Shown: one piece after another, positions 31,338 to 33,650 of the stretch
Numbering within the stretch: the first letter of the stretch is position 1
Layout of the letters: each line of letters begins with the position of its first letter
Source of the DNA: Klebsiella pneumoniae
GTDB taxonomy: Bacteria > Pseudomonadota > Gammaproteobacteria > Ga0077536
NCBI GenBank assembly: GCA_945861225.1
Contig: CAMATU010000024.1
Span: forward strand, 1 to 33,650
DNA length: 33,650 nt
Direction of reading: 5' to 3'
Translations under genes and position numbers: made by a program
The notes under the pieces: model-generated
What the model saw: only the letters and a program-made list of their open reading frames with translations
The model's database searches: none
What the model was told of the DNA's origin: nothing

Positions 31338-31558
31338 GCCGCCAGAATAGGGTGGTCTAGTCTATTGCGCGCAAACTGCAGGCATGCGGTCACATCCTCA
31401 GGCTCCAGGTCGGGTAGCTCTTCGAGCACCTGATTCTGCGTCATACCGGAAGTAAGCAAGTCAAGCACATCAATGACACGTATCCGCATACCGCGAACAC
31501 ATGGCCGCCCCCCACATTGGTTGGGATTGACGGTAATTCGATTCGCGATATTGGCCAT
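31334..31558 (-). CDS. DUF433 (VapB-like) antitoxin
   Basis: A 74-aa DUF433 protein. RITVNPNQCGGRPCVRGMRI is the conserved opening, followed by a helix-turn-helix-like part (VIDVLDLLTSGMTQNQVLEE) and the LPDLEPEDV segment typical of this antitoxin family. The ATG at 31558 is chosen; a TTG five codons upstream is possible. GAGGG eight bases before the ATG is the only ribosome site, and it lies within the palindrome GAGGGCGCCCTC. The gene pairs with the downstream DUF5615 toxin. Confidence 0.88.
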   Translation of the reverse strand: MANIANRITVNPNQCGGRPCVRGMRIRVIDVLDLLTSGMTQNQVLEELPDLEPEDVTACLQFARNRLDHPILAA

Positions 31559-31559
31559 C

Positions 31560-31571
31560 GAGGGCGCCCTC
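31560..31571. promoter_or_regulatory. Palindrome overlapping the antitoxin ribosome binding site
   Basis: A perfect 12-bp palindrome, GAGGGCGCCCTC, lies immediately before the DUF433 start codon and includes the GAGGG ribosome site on the minus strand. It could be an operator bound by the antitoxin/toxin complex, or a small hairpin that hides the ribosome site. Confidence 0.45.
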
Positions 31572-31744
31572 AATTGTTTACACCGCCTCTTATCCTACGC
31601 GCCAGCTGTCGCTGCCGCCATCCACCGGAAACGGCCCGATTAATCTATTGTCTCCGTCACGCGGGGCCAGCGGCCTTCGGCGTCGTTATGGGAAGCTCGC
31701 GTCAACAGGCCACCGCGAAAGTCATGTTCGTGCGCTCGCAATTA

Positions 31745-32055
31745 TTGGGGTGCGTTGCCTTCATCCCAATTTACGCTTGCTGCAGGCCCGCGATTCGTGC
31801 CGCTTGTGTAAGCATCCCAAAACGCGTGTAGCACGCGTGCGCACGTGCCAGCGAGGGCCGCTTCCAACGTCTGCATCTCGGCGGTGCGACCGACAAACCG
31901 CGCGTAATGGACACATCGAGCCGGTTGCGCGCACTGCCGGTGGCCTCCAGTTCGAACATCGGCAATCCTTCGCAGACTCGCGCCAGCGGCGTTGCACACG
32001 CTTCGCAGAATTTTGCGCTCGGTCGGTTCTCATGCTGACAATTGGAGCATCTCAT
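31745..32055 (-). pseudogene. Remnant of a third cyclase/ATPase regulator, cyclase domain deleted
   Basis: Beginning at 32055, the frame encodes a zinc ribbon like that of the 22428-25811 protein (MRCSNCQHENRPSAKFCEAC, with C3, C6, C17 and C20). After CATPLARVCEGLP it jumps straight to FELEATGSARNRLDVS, which matches the linker after the cyclase domain in the two intact paralogs (RTRLDTSRARGLSRFVGR and SRFDISRRRGLSRFVGR). The whole cyclase domain is therefore missing. After ITRGLS the frame shifts: the expected RFVGRTAEMQTLEAALAG continues in another frame, then homology ends. The gene is dead. No ATPase or TPR part remains before the DUF433 gene. Confidence 0.8.
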
Positions 32056-32234
32056 CCGCAAGTCCGACCAAAACTAACCAACTCGTCGGTTCATGACGCC
32101 GCAAGTTTGCGCGATCTACGGCCACCAAGACCGGTGCGAACTTTCACGATTTCGGAATGCAGTTTGGCGACATAAGTTTCAAGCGATATCGTGATTCGCT
32201 TTGCTCGCGCGCTGAGCGGCCTTGAAAGATTGCT

Positions 32235-33650
32235 TCATAGGTTAGTTCTTAAGGCGTGCCGAAGACATATTGGAGCCCGAGTTTAAGGCGTCCGGATATT
32301 GCGTCTCGCTTGGGATGTGCGCGTTGCGCATTGTTGGCCAAGTAATTGATAGCGCGTTTGACGGCCGTGTTGAGCTTGCGCAGAGCGTTGAGTATCGCGT
32401 GCACGATTTCGGTCAGCACATGCCGCATACACATGGCAACGCGGCGCGTGGAGATCTGCCGGTGAGTGATGCGCTGGGTGGCATGGGCACAATAGCGGCT
32501 GACGGTGGCGGCGCACAGCGACGCCCAGATGAGGCCTTCGGCGAGGTGCGGGTTGCTGGTCGCAAAGGCTTTGAGGTTAGCGAAAGATTTCCATTCTTTG
32601 AACAACAGTTCAATTTGCCAGCGCAGGCGATAACCGTCACTGAGGTGCTCGAGATTAAACTCAGCGCGCGGGAGATTGGTGACGAGGTAGCGCGGGTTGT
32701 CCTCACGGGGATTAGGATTGCCGAGGAGACGACAGTCGAACGTCCCGTCTTTGGTCTCGAAACGGACGTCAAGGTCGACCGCGCTGCGGCGGGTGATTTT
32801 ATGCTTGACGTCCTTGAGGCGCTGATCTTGCCAACACTTGATTTCCTGTCCCTGGTGATCGAAGGCGCGCAGGATGAGGGGATTAAGGTTGGCATTGCCG
32901 CGCACGATGAAGTGGCCTTCGGCGTGGTGCATCGCATGGCAGTAATGCTTATCAAAGTAGCCACGGTCGGCGAGCAGCAAATCGCCGGCGAGATCGGCAG
33001 GCGCTGGCAGGAACTGCCGCTCGGCATCACAATCAGGACTCAACACCACGCTGTGCAGCGCCTCGGTCAGCAGATCCATATTCACGTGCAATTCCACCGC
33101 GGCGGGGCTGATCGTGGTGAAGCGACCGGGGAAGTCTTCGGACAGAGTCTCTTTCAGGGCGAAGGAAGTCCCATCCTGGAGGCGGATGTGTTGGAAGCGC
33201 GCGAAGGGACTGGCCGGGGAAAAGCGCAACACCTCCATCGCCAATTCATTCATCAACCGGGTAAGCAGCAGTCGCATGAAGGTGGGGAATTGTCGTTTGG
33301 CGAGTTGATTATGAAAGGGCTTATATTGAACCGACTGCGCGCAGCGCGCGTTGAAGGTGCGCTGAATATCGGCAATCGTGTCAAGGTCCGTCTTCGCAAA
33401 CGCCTCGATCAGACTCAGGGCGAGGCGATGGGGCGTGACGACACGTTCACGACGGCAGAACCGCGCGCGCTTGCCAAGCTCATTGAGGGTCGCTTCATTG
33501 AACGAGCGCTTAAATTGGTTGACCACCGTGCGCGTGTCGATCTGTTTCACCTGAGCTCTCCCGCTTACCGCCGCAATTATGGCAGCGAGATCAGATCGAC
33601 GAAAATCAATAAAGTTCATTAATCAATGCGTTAAAAGATCCTACGTATGA
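32235..33650 (-). mobile_element. IS4-family insertion sequence, about 1.4 kb
   Basis: One intact transposase (32249-33619) is bracketed by imperfect inverted repeats. The left end is TCATAGGTTAGTTCTTAAGG from 32235. The right end, read on the other strand from 33650, is TCATACGTAGGATCTTTTAA; about 14 of 24 positions match. The right end coincides with the window edge, so the exact tip and any target duplication cannot be confirmed. It is inserted just beyond the cyclase/ATPase pseudogene and may be the agent of that rearrangement. Confidence 0.75.
32249..33619 (-). CDS. IS4-family DDE transposase
   Basis: A 456-aa transposase with an intact catalytic triad: D149 (LQDGTSF), D218 (LLADRGYF) and E337. 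The last lies in the IS4 signature Y330-x2-R333-x3-E337-x6-K344 (YRLRWQIELLFKEWK). Length is normal for the family and no frame break was seen, so the element may still be active. The start codon is 31 bp from the right inverted-repeat tip, and the stop is 14 bp from the left tip, as in compact IS elements. Confidence 0.95.
   Translation of the reverse strand: MNFIDFRRSDLAAIIAAVSGRAQVKQIDTRTVVNQFKRSFNEATLNELGKRARFCRRERVVTPHRLALSLIEAFAKTDLDTIADIQRTFNARCAQSVQYKPFHNQLAKRQFPTFMRLLLTRLMNELAMEVLRFSPASPFARFQHIRLQDGTSFALKETLSEDFPGRFTTISPAAVELHVNMDLLTEALHSVVLSPDCDAERQFLPAPADLAGDLLLADRGYFDKHYCHAMHHAEGHFIVRGNANLNPLILRAFDHQGQEIKCWQDQRLKDVKHKITRRSAVDLDVRFETKDGTFDCRLLGNPNPREDNPRYLVTNLPRAEFNLEHLSDGYRLRWQIELLFKEWKSFANLKAFATSNPHLAEGLIWASLCAATVSRYCAHATQRITHRQISTRRVAMCMRHVLTEIVHAILNALRKLNTAVKRAINYLANNAQRAHPKRDAISGRLKLGLQYVFGTP

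Noticed and set aside
32270..33622. A 450-codon open frame on the plus strand opposite the IS4 transposase
   Set aside because: It mirrors the transposase, whose catalytic residues are all recognisable. The antisense product shows no motif or ribosome site.

Overview
The window is 33.65 kb of high-GC, proteobacterial-looking DNA. It most resembles an aerobic, hydrocarbon- or aromatic-degrading gammaproteobacterium: a soluble diiron toluene-monooxygenase-type cluster, YceI, several REP-like palindrome families and strong GGAG-type ribosome sites. No rRNA, tRNA, CRISPR array or replication gene was seen, so the taxonomic guess is soft.

Region 1 (1-6627) is a metabolic module around a tungsten-type aldehyde:ferredoxin oxidoreductase (AOR). 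A minus-strand operon encodes a four-cluster ferredoxin, the AOR catalytic subunit, a MoaD-like sulfur carrier ending in Gly-Gly and a hotdog (MaoC-like) protein. A cytochrome P450 follows beyond a repeat-rich gap, and REP-like palindromes flank the P450 on both sides. Divergent from the operon are a 77-aa unknown, a rhodanese and a small FmdB-like protein. The rhodanese and MoaD protein suggest a local sulfur relay for the AOR pterin cofactor (inference).

Region 2 (6702-11595) is a sensory pair. An NMT1/SsuA-like solute-binding lipoprotein overlaps a 1292-aa membrane hybrid histidine kinase with about five PAS domains and a decayed receiver. No response regulator lies nearby.

Region 3 (11806-20283) is oxygenase catabolism: an SRPBCC protein, a Rid-family protein, a Baeyer-Villiger-like flavin monooxygenase, then a complete tmoABCDE-type set (hydroxylase alpha, gamma, Rieske ferredoxin, effector, hydroxylase beta) without the reductase gene tmoF. 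A convergent YceI protein and an aldehyde dehydrogenase follow. Together these could oxygenate a hydrocarbon and carry the carbonyl product to an acid. The substrate cannot be read from sequence.

Region 4 (20284-33650) is an accessory, rearranged region. It holds a repeat-bounded 765-bp gap, a family VIII-type serine hydrolase and two paralogous 1.1-kaa proteins (cyclase homology domain, AAA/STAND-like ATPase, helical repeats). It also holds a clear pseudogene of a third copy, an MntA/HepT toxin-antitoxin locus whose HepT half is broken by a REP-like palindrome, and a small unknown protein with its own strong ribosome site and terminator. An intact DUF433/DUF5615 toxin-antitoxin pair and an intact IS4-family insertion sequence complete the region; the IS appears to end at the window edge.
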